NCBI GenBank assembly: GCA_018819925.1
Contig: JAHJPG010000048.1
Span: forward strand, 1-64,000
Direction of reading: 5' to 3'
Source of the DNA: Pseudomonadota bacterium
GTDB lineage: Bacteria > Desulfobacterota > Desulfarculia > Desulfarculales > Desulfarculaceae
DNA length: 64,000 nucleotides
Below the pieces are notes generated by a model, which saw only the letters and a program-made list of their open reading frames with translations, ran no database searches and was not told where the DNA came from. Both the position numbers and the translations under genes were made by a program. Positions within the stretch are counted from its first letter, which is position 1. Each line of letters begins with the position of its first letter. Of the stretch, positions 8,033 to 15,256 are shown piece by piece.

Positions 8033-9291
8033 CGGTCGGCTTCCACCACGTAGGGCATTTTCCCGTCGCAGGGGCCGTCGTTCCAGGAGTAGAAGCCGTG
8101 CCAACCCACCTCGCCGCAGTGTTCCTTCCCGTCTGAGTTGTTAGGCTCCCCGCCGGCCCAGTTTGTGTATTTTACGGGTTGTCCGTTTACCCACCACCAG
8201 CGCCCTTCGCTGCCTTGGTCGCTGAAACCAATCCAATAGGTCCTGGTGTTGCTGTGTTTTTTCACCAGGTCGCGGACGAACTTGTTTTCATGGGCATCGC
8301 CAATGCATGCCAGGTAGCCGCCCAGTTTCTGGGCCTCCCGGCGAGCGGTGTTCCAGTCGGTGTCTTTGGTGATTACCCGGTAACGGTGCCCCCGCCAGGA
8401 AACCCAGGGGTCCGGGGGCGGGGGCGGGGGCGCGGCGCTGCATTTGCCCCACACGATGGCGTAGCCGGCATTGCCGGATTGGGCGTTGTGAGACCAACTG
8501 GCCCGGTCGGACACGGTGATCTCGTAAGTGCCCGGCCCGATGGTCAGGTTGGACGGATTGACGATCCAGTTGGCGTTGGGCAGGTAGTAGTTTTGCCAAC
8601 TGCTAAGTCCGGGACGGGCGTTGAAAGACCAGGAACCCGAAGTGCCGTTGACGCCCTGTATGTAGATCTTGCCAGGCACTTTGCCCCGGTAACGGTTGTG
8701 GTGAAAGGTTTGAATCTCGGTGATGGTGCAGCGCCCCGTTAGCCGGAAAACTGTCTTTTTGGTGGGGTTAATGTCAACCCCGTTGCCATTGAAGTTGTTG
8801 AACAGCACCTTGCCCGGATAGCCGCCCTTGGAATAGGTGGAGCAGGCCAGATGGGTAGGCTGGTTATTGAAATGAGCCATGAAGTTCAGGATGTAATCCT
8901 GGTTTTCCAGGCCCGGCAACTTCAGGCACTGCTTGCCCTGGCGGCACCAAAAGCTGAAGCCCCGGATGGAGTCCGGGTTCCACATGAGCCGGACCTCCTG
9001 GCGTTGGTTGTTGTGATAGGTGAGAAGCAGGCGCTGGACGCCACCCGCCTTCTTGTACCAGTACATGTGCTTGATGTTACCGGCAGCTTGGTTCAGCTTC
9101 ACCCGCTGCACCAGGCCGTAGTAATTATTTAGGTAGATCTGCATCTCGCGGCAGGCCGCAGAGGCATTGGATCCATGCCCGGTGGCGAGACCGACAGCGG
9201 CCTGACCGGTGCCCGCCGAGGCAAGGGTAAACAAAAAAGCCGCCAGCCAAAGCAGCAGCGTCAAAGACCGAAAAAACGGCTTGCGAACCAT
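8029..9291 (-). CDS. Secreted protein with C-terminal C-type lectin domain
   Basis: A 420-aa protein when started at ATG 9291, which has GGAGAG upstream and gives a clean signal peptide (MVRKPFF then a hydrophobic core to about residue 31). The track start adds 25 codons with no support. The C-terminal 120 residues form a C-type lectin-like domain with GGEPNN and WNDGPC, the Ca2+/mannose-type EPN and WND motifs, plus paired cysteines. A Pro-rich linker (PPPPPP) separates it from a middle beta-domain containing WSHNAQSGNAGYA. Probably a periplasmic or extracellular carbohydrate-binding protein; partner unknown. Confidence 0.85.
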   Translation of the reverse strand: MVRKPFFRSLTLLLWLAAFLFTLASAGTGQAAVGLATGHGSNASAACREMQIYLNNYYGLVQRVKLNQAAGNIKHMYWYKKAGGVQRLLLTYHNNQRQEVRLMWNPDSIRGFSFWCRQGKQCLKLPGLENQDYILNFMAHFNNQPTHLACSTYSKGGYPGKVLFNNFNGNGVDINPTKKTVFRLTGRCTITEIQTFHHNRYRGKVPGKIYIQGVNGTSGSWSFNARPGLSSWQNYYLPNANWIVNPSNLTIGPGTYEITVSDRASWSHNAQSGNAGYAIVWGKCSAAPPPPPPDPWVSWRGHRYRVITKDTDWNTARREAQKLGGYLACIGDAHENKFVRDLVKKHSNTRTYWIGFSDQGSEGRWWWVNGQPVKYTNWAGGEPNNSDGKEHCGEVGWHGFYSWNDGPCDGKMPYVVEADR

Positions 9292-9392
9292 GACAAACTC
9301 TCCGTTAAGTACTATTTCATCCAAGCCAGATGTTTTACCAAAAAACAAAAACCAACCCAAAGTCAACCCAGGATTCGCCGGAGCTCTGGCTC

Positions 9393-9425
9393 AAAATAAA
9401 AAAACAGCCCGCCTTTTTGGCGGGC
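9393..9425 (-). terminator. Rho-independent terminator for the molybdopterin-domain operon
   Basis: On the minus strand a 7-bp GCCCGCC/GGCGGGC stem with a five-A loop is followed by TGTTTTTTTTATTTTG. It sits 33 bp past the stop of the minus-strand gene ending at 9458. Confidence 0.85.
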
Positions 9426-9457
9426 CGCCCTTATTTTGCCGCAATGACGGGCCAAGC

Positions 9458-10048
9458 TCAGAACTCGGTTACCTCGCCTCCCCGGATGGCCCGGCGCTCA
9501 CCGGAGTTGAGGTCCAGAGTCACCCCGGGCTCGATGAGCCCTTCCCGGGTATAGCCCCGGTCCTCCCAAAAGCCGCCCAGCATCTTGTCGCCAAAGGTTA
9601 GGCCCGCCAGCCACTTGGCGCTCTTGTATCCCCAAAGCTGGGGAACGAGCATGCGCAAGGGCCCGCCGTAGTCCGGATCCAGAGGCTCGTCCTCCACCCC
9701 CAGCACCAACATCACCCGGGGATGGTCAAGATCGGCCAGGCTCACCGTGGTGGTGTAGCCTCCTCCCTGGCTGGTGAAGGTGGCGTGGCTGGCCCCGGCT
9801 TGCGGTTCCAGCCCAGCCAAAAAATCGCGCCACAAGACCCCTTGCCAGCGCGCCCGCAGGCTGAAGCCCGAAACCGAGGTGAGCCTGGCGTCCACCTCGC
9901 TTTGAGGCATGGCCCTGATTTCGTCCAAGGCGTATTCCCGGGGCCGGGCCGCCATGCCGTCCACCCGGAGCCGCCATTGGCTCTCGGCCAGGATGGGCCG
10001 CCCCCCGGCGCTGAAGGCGGGCATGCGCAGCTTGGACATCAGGCTCAT
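9458..10048 (-). CDS. Oxidoreductase molybdopterin-binding domain protein (sulfite oxidase/YedY-like fold), Cys ligand replaced
   Basis: A 196-aa protein matching the molybdopterin-binding domain of the sulfite oxidase/MsrP superfamily: W-R-L-x-V-D-G at the start, a W-x-G-V-x-W-x-D-x-L segment, YTTTVSLADL, GGPLRMLVPQLWGYKSAKWL, and a GFWEDRGY end. In active members a Cys-Val-x-Gly-Trp-Ser element supplies the molybdenum-coordinating thiolate. Here the aligned stretch reads TSVSGFS, so the Cys is Ser. No signal peptide or Tat motif. Its start overlaps the stop of the chagasin-type inhibitor gene by 4 nt. It may be inactive or use altered chemistry. Confidence 0.8.
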   Translation of the reverse strand: MSLMSKLRMPAFSAGGRPILAESQWRLRVDGMAARPREYALDEIRAMPQSEVDARLTSVSGFSLRARWQGVLWRDFLAGLEPQAGASHATFTSQGGGYTTTVSLADLDHPRVMLVLGVEDEPLDPDYGGPLRMLVPQLWGYKSAKWLAGLTFGDKMLGGFWEDRGYTREGLIEPGVTLDLNSGERRAIRGGEVTEF

Positions 10049-10434
10049 CGGACCTCCACCTCCAGGCTTCGGGTCTTGGCCGGCTTCTTGTCCTTTTCCC
10101 AGGGTTGCAGATACAGCAGGCTAATCAAGGCCCGTCCCTGGCCCATGGCCTGGAAGGTCCAGACCTCATGCCCCCCCACTCCCATGCGCCGCTTGCCGTC
10201 CGGCCCCTCGGCCTTGTCCGGCACATAATTGTTGGTGACCAGCTTCACCACCTTGGCATCGGGCGTCTTGGCCAGCATCCACTTGTAGCCGGTGGTGTGG
10301 TTGGCGGCCAGGGTCACCTGGAACACCTGGCCCTGCTCCACTACCAGGGTCTGCACCGGCCCCGCCGCCCAGGCCGGCCCGGCCCAGAGCATCAAGGCCA
10401 ATATGAGCGGTATAAACTTTTGCGTAAGCTGCAA
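10045..10434 (-). CDS. Secreted chagasin-type (I42) protease inhibitor-like protein
   Basis: A 129-aa protein from a TTG start at 10434, preceded by GGAG at 8-nt spacing and giving an N-terminal signal peptide (FIPLILALMLW...AWAAGP). The three I42 loops are recognisable: NHTTGYKW, GVGGHEVWTF and YLQPWE. Chagasin-like proteins inhibit papain-family cysteine proteases; bacterial copies are often periplasmic with unknown targets. The track start at 10536 would hide the signal peptide. It is sandwiched between a small ORF 5 nt upstream and the molybdopterin-domain gene, forming a three-gene operon. Confidence 0.85.
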   Translation of the reverse strand: MQLTQKFIPLILALMLWAGPAWAAGPVQTLVVEQGQVFQVTLAANHTTGYKWMLAKTPDAKVVKLVTNNYVPDKAEGPDGKRRMGVGGHEVWTFQAMGQGRALISLLYLQPWEKDKKPAKTRSLEVEVR

Positions 10435-10439
10435 GGGCT

Positions 10440-10634
10440 CTACTCCGAAAACTTGGGGGTGACAAGTTGGCCGCCGTCTTCCTTTTCGGTCTTCGCCTTT
10501 ATCTCCCGGTAATCGGCGGCGGCGAAACGGCCGCAAAGCTCCCGGACTTTCAAATGCAAGCCGCGCTTGCCTTCCATGGCCAAAGCTTGCTCTTTTGTCC
10601 GGGATTTAGTCTCTAGATGAAAATTGTAAGCCAT
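10440..10634 (-). CDS. Small hypothetical protein (64 aa)
   Basis: Starts at ATG 10634 with GGAG 12 nt upstream (the track uses a TTG six codons earlier). The product is highly charged with no membrane segment: Lys/Glu-rich, with a single Cys in ELCGRF. Its stop lies 5 nt before the TTG of the inhibitor gene, and the ribosome site for that gene overlaps its last codons, which supports a real translated ORF. No family recognised. Confidence 0.5.
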   Translation of the reverse strand: MAYNFHLETKSRTKEQALAMEGKRGLHLKVRELCGRFAAADYREIKAKTEKEDGGQLVTPKFSE

Positions 10635-10705
10635 ACCCGCCGCTGACTCCAAATCATTCGGCGTCCCAGGGTTGCCGGCCTGGGCCTACCCGCCTCCATG
10701 GCGCA

Positions 10706-11599
10706 TTAGCCCGCCGCCAAAAGCAAATCCACCAAGTCCTGTTGATGCTGGGGCAGTTCCTTGCCCTTGCGGCTCAAAATGACTATGCGGTCCCGGGGCA
10801 GCAAGTGCTCCAGAGACAAGGCCGCCAGGTTTCGCTTTTTAAGGCCCGGCGGCTCCCCGGCCAGGGAGGCGAAGGCCAAACCCAGTCCCTGCTCCGCCAG
10901 GGCCGCGCTCACCTCGGCGTTGGCCGACTCCATGAACCGGCGGCAACTCAGGCCCTGGCTCCTGAACAAATCATCCAAGGCGCTGCGGTGGGAAGGGACC
11001 GTGGACGGCGGGGGCAGGATAAGGCGGTGCCGGCTGATGCGCTCCAGGCTGGGGGGCTGGGCCTCCTGGGTGAGCGGGTGGCCTTTGGGGACCAGCAGCA
11101 CCGGACGCACCTCTTTCCACGCCATGGCCCGCAGCCCCCGGGGCGCGGCGGTGGCCAGGGCCAGGCCCAGGTCAGCCTCGCCGGAGCGCACCAGCTGCAC
11201 CACCTCGTTTTGGGGACGGTCCCACAGGGTCAACTCCACCTGGGGATGCGCCCGGCCATAGGCGGCGATAAGCGGGGGCAAAAGCTGCATCAGGGTAGTC
11301 AGGGGCGCGGCCAGGCGCAGCCAGCCGCGGGGCATATCTCCCAGGGCGGCCAGGTCCTCCCTGAGGGTTTGCTCCTCCCGGTGGGCCAGATCGCAAAAGG
11401 CCAGCAAGCGCTCGCCGGCCATGGTAAGGCGCGCACCCTTGCGGCCGGAGCGCTCCACCAGGGTGCAGCCCAGTTCCGTCTCCAGGGCCTTGATCTGCTG
11501 GCTAACCGCCGGCTGGGTGCGCAGGGTGGCCTGGGCCGCCTTACTGAAGCTGCCGGTGCGGGCCAATTGTCTGAAGGCGCCGAGCTGCTGCCATTCCAT
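10706..11599 (-). CDS. LysR-family transcriptional regulator
   Basis: A 297-aa protein with an N-terminal winged helix-turn-helix (FSKAAQATLRTQPAVSQQIKALETELG at residues 18-44) and a periplasmic-binding-protein-like effector domain from about residue 92. It is transcribed divergently from the FlK-like thioesterase gene, with an AT-rich dyad in the 89-bp gap, so it probably controls that gene and itself. The effector cannot be read. Confidence 0.9.
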   Translation of the reverse strand: MEWQQLGAFRQLARTGSFSKAAQATLRTQPAVSQQIKALETELGCTLVERSGRKGARLTMAGERLLAFCDLAHREEQTLREDLAALGDMPRGWLRLAAPLTTLMQLLPPLIAAYGRAHPQVELTLWDRPQNEVVQLVRSGEADLGLALATAAPRGLRAMAWKEVRPVLLVPKGHPLTQEAQPPSLERISRHRLILPPPSTVPSHRSALDDLFRSQGLSCRRFMESANAEVSAALAEQGLGLAFASLAGEPPGLKKRNLAALSLEHLLPRDRIVILSRKGKELPQHQQDLVDLLLAAG

Positions 11600-11616
11600 A
11601 ATTTTTCCTTATGGTT

Positions 11617-11632
11617 TAATTAAATATTATTA
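11617..11632. promoter_or_regulatory. Candidate LysR-type operator (TAAT-N8-ATTA dyad)
   Basis: An AT-rich interrupted palindrome (TAAT and ATTA separated by 8 bp, containing the T-N11-A LysR box pattern) sits 18 bp from the lysR start and 57 bp from the thioesterase start. The AT richness contrasts with the surrounding GC-rich sequence. Confidence 0.4.
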
Positions 11633-11688
11633 ATTTTACTTATTATTTGTCCACCCCTATGGTTGAGAAAAAAGCAAAGGAACTCACC

Positions 11689-12138
11689 ATGCGCGACAGC
11701 CTTAAATCCGGCCTGAGCTTCATTTTTGAATACAAGGTGCCCCCGGAGCGCACCGTGCCCTGCCTGTTGCCCGAGTCCCCGGAATTTCAACAAATGCCCC
11801 GGGTGCTGGCCACCGGCTACATGATAGGCCTGTTCGAATGGGCCTGCATAAAGGCGGTGAACCCGCACCTGGACTGGCCCCGGGAGCAGAGTGTGGGCAT
11901 AGCCGTTCGCCTGAGCCACCTTGCGGCCACCCCGCCGGGGCTCACCGTGACCATCAGCGGTGAGTTGGTCACAATGGAGGGCCGCCGCCTGGAATTCGCC
12001 ATGCAGGGGCACGACGGGGTGGAATTGATCTCCAAGGGCACGCACGGGCGCTACATCATCGATGCCCGGCGCTTCAATGAGAAGGCGGAGGCCAAGCTGG
12101 CCGCCGCCTTGAGGGAGGGTCCTCAGTCCACGGCCTGA
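11689..12138 (+). CDS. FlK-like thioesterase (hot-dog fold)
   Basis: A 149-aa protein. I chose ATG 11689, which has AAAGGA 6 nt upstream and yields MRDSLKSGLSF, the typical beginning of fluoroacetyl-CoA thioesterase-like proteins. The motifs LATGYM...FE, RLSHLAATPPGLTVT and GHDGVELISKGTHGR match the family, with the Thr, Glu and His expected of the FlK active site apparently conserved. Most such homologues act on ordinary acyl-CoAs rather than fluoroacetyl-CoA, so the substrate is open. Divergent from a LysR gene; the end overlaps the convergent rubrerythrin-like gene by 16 bp. Confidence 0.85.
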   Translation: MRDSLKSGLSFIFEYKVPPERTVPCLLPESPEFQQMPRVLATGYMIGLFEWACIKAVNPHLDWPREQSVGIAVRLSHLAATPPGLTVTISGELVTMEGRRLEFAMQGHDGVELISKGTHGRYIIDARRFNEKAEAKLAAALREGPQSTA

Positions 12139-12617
12139 AACTTGTCATGCACCGCGCCGCACACCGGGCAGCGCTCCGGGGCCTCGCCCGTGGCCAGCCA
12201 GCCGCATATGGAGCAGACCAGGTAGGTGCCGAGGCTTTTCCCCGGGTTCTCCAGCGCACGGGCCAGTTCCGCTTGGCGCTGGGCCACCTGGGCCGATTGA
12301 TCCAGGGCGGTGCCGGCCACCCGTTGGCCCGCCTGGTCGGCCCCGGCCACCAGTTCGGCGTAGCCCTTGAGCAGCCCGGGCAGCATTTCCCCCACGGTCT
12401 CGCCCAGGTTGGCCGGGCCATCGCCCAGCTTGCCCCGCATGAGCATCAAAAAACGCCGGGCGTGGACCTTGAGCGATGCGGCCAGGGCCGCGTAAAAGCC
12501 GGCCTCTCGCGGCCGCTGCCTGCTGCGGGCCTGTTGGGCGAAAAGCTCCAGCCGGGCCTGGGCCAGGCTGGCCAGCAAAAAGGCCTCCCGCAAATGCGCT
12601 TGAGGGGCGGGGCTCAT
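12123..12617 (-). CDS. Rubrerythrin-like protein with C-terminal rubredoxin-type metal site
   Basis: 164 aa from ATG 12617 (AAGGAG 4 nt upstream); the track start at 12806 is unsupported. Residues about 130-160 hold the pattern CSICG...CPVCG that binds iron or zinc in rubrerythrins. The N-terminal 125 residues are helical and resemble a ferritin-like bundle, but the usual ExxH di-iron ligands are not apparent (LLASLAQARLELF and SLKVHARRF occupy those places). It may have lost peroxidase activity. Next to the ThrRS-editing-domain gene, same strand. Confidence 0.7.
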   Translation of the reverse strand: MSPAPQAHLREAFLLASLAQARLELFAQQARSRQRPREAGFYAALAASLKVHARRFLMLMRGKLGDGPANLGETVGEMLPGLLKGYAELVAGADQAGQRVAGTALDQSAQVAQRQAELARALENPGKSLGTYLVCSICGWLATGEAPERCPVCGAVHDKFQAVD

Positions 12618-12627
12618 AAGGCTCCTT

Positions 12628-13038
12628 TCAAATATCCTTGAACACCTTGGCCAGGGACTCGCCGGCCACGTGCATTTTCCATTCGTTGAGATAGCCGAAG
12701 GGGGTGGCGCTGACCTCATAGCCCGCGTTGGCCAGGCGCTGGGCGCTTTGGCCGGCCAACTCCCGAGCCAAACTGGGCGTGGCCTTGCTGGCCGAAAGGT
12801 GGCCAAAAGAGTGGAGCACCACCCGCCTGGTGCCGAACTTGCCGGCCAGCCATTTTATGTTTTTGACCATCTTGGCCAGCACCTTGGCCTCGCGGCCCTC
12901 GTCCTCGGCCTCGGCGTGGTAGAACACCACCACCGCGTCCTCGGCTTGGCCGCTTTCGGTCAGGTCCGGGGCCTCGTCCAGCGACTTGGCAAAGGTGCGG
13001 TGCCAAAAGCTGGGGGCGTAGAACATCAGGAGCTTCAC
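12628..13038 (-). CDS. Freestanding threonyl-tRNA synthetase editing-domain-like protein
   Basis: A 136-aa protein resembling the archaeal-type N-terminal editing domain of threonyl-tRNA synthetase (a D-aminoacyl-tRNA deacylase-like fold): an N-terminal MKLLMFYAPSFWH strand, VVLHSFGHLS in the middle and ATPFGYLNEWKMHVAGESL at the end. It lacks any catalytic synthetase domain. It might clear misacylated tRNA in trans, or be a relative with another role. The start overlaps the preceding thioesterase stop (ATGA), indicating coupling. Confidence 0.75.
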   Translation of the reverse strand: MKLLMFYAPSFWHRTFAKSLDEAPDLTESGQAEDAVVVFYHAEAEDEGREAKVLAKMVKNIKWLAGKFGTRRVVLHSFGHLSASKATPSLARELAGQSAQRLANAGYEVSATPFGYLNEWKMHVAGESLAKVFKDI

Positions 13039-13532
13039 GCCCCGCCCTTGGCCCTGCTCTGCTTTTCCCGCACTTTTTCCGCCAGACGAAGGTTGCGCCG
13101 GCTCATGGCCTCGGCGTTGCGCCGGCGCTCGTCGGCGGTTTCCATAATCAGACCCGGGACAGAGGCGGGCCGCTTGTTTTCGTCCAAGGCCACGAAGGTG
13201 AGATAGGCGCTGGCCACGTGGCGGGTCTGGCCTTGGCGGGGGTTTTCCGCCTCCACCCGCACCCCGATCTCCATGGAGCTTTTGCCCACCAGGTTGATGC
13301 CGGCCTTTAAAAACAACAGTTCGCCCACGTAGACTGGATTATGGAAGTCCAGGCGATCGATGCTGGCGGTGACCGCGTTGCCCGCGGCGTGGCGAAGGGC
13401 CACCACCCCGCCGGCGGAGTCGATGTTTTTCATGATGACCCCGCCATGTACGTTGCCGGCGGGATTGGCGTCCGCCGGCTCCATCACCACGGCCATGACC
13501 ACGCTGCTGTCACTGACGCGTTTACTTTTCAT
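13035..13532 (-). CDS. Acyl-CoA thioesterase (hot-dog fold, YciA/BFIT type)
   Basis: A 165-aa protein with the 4HBT signature DANPAGNVHGGVIMKNIDSAGG, where Asn and Asp residues form the active site, and a second segment HNPVYVGELL. Family members hydrolyse medium- to long-chain acyl-CoAs. A basic C-terminal tail (about residues 130-165) is Arg/Lys-rich and may form a helix. First gene of a three-gene minus-strand run with the editing-domain and rubrerythrin-like genes, and divergent from pyruvate kinase. Confidence 0.88.
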   Translation of the reverse strand: MKSKRVSDSSVVMAVVMEPADANPAGNVHGGVIMKNIDSAGGVVALRHAAGNAVTASIDRLDFHNPVYVGELLFLKAGINLVGKSSMEIGVRVEAENPRQGQTRHVASAYLTFVALDENKRPASVPGLIMETADERRRNAEAMSRRNLRLAEKVREKQSRAKGGA

Positions 13533-13622
13533 GACAATCCTCTTTCAGACCTGTCCCGGGAAAAGGTTTTATCATAAGTTTACCGGCATAAAGCGCCTAA
13601 TGGCAAACACGGGTGGAGCAAT

Positions 13623-15038
13623 ATGAACCAACCGCGCAAAACCAAGATAGTGGCCACCATCGGCCCGGCCAGCGACGACCCCCGGGTGCTGGGCAACATC
13701 ATCGCCGCCGGCCTGAACGTGGCCCGCTTGAACTTCTCCCACGGCGACCACGCCAGCCACCAGAAAACCATCGGCCTGGTGCGCCGCCTGGCCCGGGAGC
13801 AAGGCCGCACCGTGGCCATCCTGCAGGATTTGGCCGGACCCAAGATTCGTCTTGGCGAGTTGCCCGAACCCATCCGCCTGGAGGCCGGCCGGGAAGTGGC
13901 CCTGGCCCCGGGCGCCACCGCCGGCCCCGGAGTGTTGCCCGTGGACTATGCCGGACTCTTGGACGACGTGGCCCCGGGCCAGCGCATCCTGTTGGCTGAC
14001 GGCATGGTGGAGTTGGAGGTGGTCCGGGTGGCCGGCGGCCAGGTGCGGGCCATGGTGAAGGTGGGCGGGGAAATCAGCTCCCGCAAGGGAGTGAACCTGC
14101 CCACCAGCGAGTTGGGCATAAGCTCCTTCACCGCCAAGGACCAGCGCGATTTGGAGATGGGCTTGGCCGCCGGAGTGGACCTGGTGGCCCTGTCCTTCGT
14201 GCGCCACGAAAAAGACCTGGCGCCGGTGCGCGAGCGCCTGAACCACGTCGAGGACCCTCCCCTGCTGGTGGCCAAGATCGAAAAACCCCAGGCGGTGGAG
14301 CGGCTGCACGAAATCATGGCCGCGGTGGACGGGGTGATGGTGGCCCGAGGCGATCTGGGGGTGGAGATGCCCCTGGAAGAGGTGCCCCTGATCCAGAAGC
14401 GCATCATCGCCGAGGCCCGGCGGGCGGGCAAGGTGGTGGTCACCGCCACCCAGATGCTGCGCTCCATGATGGACAACCCCCGCCCCACCCGGGCCGAGGC
14501 CGCCGACGTAGCCAACGCGGTGTTGGACGGCACCGACGCGGTGATGCTCTCCGACGAAACGGCCATGGGCGCCTACCCGGTGGAGTCGGTGGCCATGATG
14601 GACCGCCTGTGCCGCGCCACCGAGGACCATGTAAACAGCGAGACCCTGCTCAAAGAAGAACTCAGCCCCCTGCTGCCGGCGATGGCCGCCGCCCTGAGCC
14701 GGGCGGCTTGTTGGCTGGCCCGGGACCTAAAGCCCGCAGCCATCGTGGCCTCCACCACCAGCGGAGGCACCGCCCGTCTCATCAGCCGCTACCGCCCGGA
14801 AGCCACTTTCGTGGGCCTGACCCCCGATCCCTCCACCTGCCGCCAATTGGCCCTGTCCTGGGGGGTGGTGCCGGCCCTGGTGGAGCCCTTCCAAGACACA
14901 GAGCAGATGGCCCAGCGGGCCCGCCGATGGATGCTGGAGAGCGGCTTGGCCCAACCCGGCGAGCACATCATCCTGACCGGCGGCGTGCCGGTGGGCACCC
15001 CGGGGACCACCAACATTCTCAAGGTGCTGGAGTTGTGA
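13623..15038 (+). CDS. pyk: Pyruvate kinase
   Basis: A 471-aa enzyme converting phosphoenolpyruvate and ADP to pyruvate and ATP. Motifs: TKIVATIGPAS at the N-terminus, NFSHGDH, VAKIEKPQAVERL with the catalytic Lys, MVARGDLGVE (metal-binding Glu/Asp), TATQML and LSDETAMGAYPVE. The length is normal for a bacterial enzyme with the C-terminal regulatory domain. A GGTGGAG site lies just upstream of the ATG. Monocistronic by context. Confidence 0.97.
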   Translation: MNQPRKTKIVATIGPASDDPRVLGNIIAAGLNVARLNFSHGDHASHQKTIGLVRRLAREQGRTVAILQDLAGPKIRLGELPEPIRLEAGREVALAPGATAGPGVLPVDYAGLLDDVAPGQRILLADGMVELEVVRVAGGQVRAMVKVGGEISSRKGVNLPTSELGISSFTAKDQRDLEMGLAAGVDLVALSFVRHEKDLAPVRERLNHVEDPPLLVAKIEKPQAVERLHEIMAAVDGVMVARGDLGVEMPLEEVPLIQKRIIAEARRAGKVVVTATQMLRSMMDNPRPTRAEAADVANAVLDGTDAVMLSDETAMGAYPVESVAMMDRLCRATEDHVNSETLLKEELSPLLPAMAAALSRAACWLARDLKPAAIVASTTSGGTARLISRYRPEATFVGLTPDPSTCRQLALSWGVVPALVEPFQDTEQMAQRARRWMLESGLAQPGEHIILTGGVPVGTPGTTNILKVLEL

Positions 15039-15256
15039 GGCCGGGGGCATCCACCGCTTGTAAATTTTCAAGTGATGCACCGGTTATCATCCCCCCTCCC
15101 GCCGAAGGCTTGGTTTTGACTATAGGCGTTCCCGGTGATATGCATTCTTTTGACTGTAATAAATAAAATGGGTTACCCTCTTGCCTATAATCCAAAGATG
15201 GGCTCTATAACTTTTACGCGCGGCAAGCCCACAACGGCTTGGCTGGTAATAATTTG

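Noticed and set aside
13572-14630. 352-aa minus-strand ORF opposite pyruvate kinase
   Set aside because: Composition is His/Gly-rich and it mirrors a highly conserved pyruvate kinase; an antisense artefact.
15110-15256. TTGACT and TATAAT words upstream of the hybrid kinase as a promoter
   Set aside because: No pair has both acceptable matches and 16-18 bp spacing, so I do not call a promoter.
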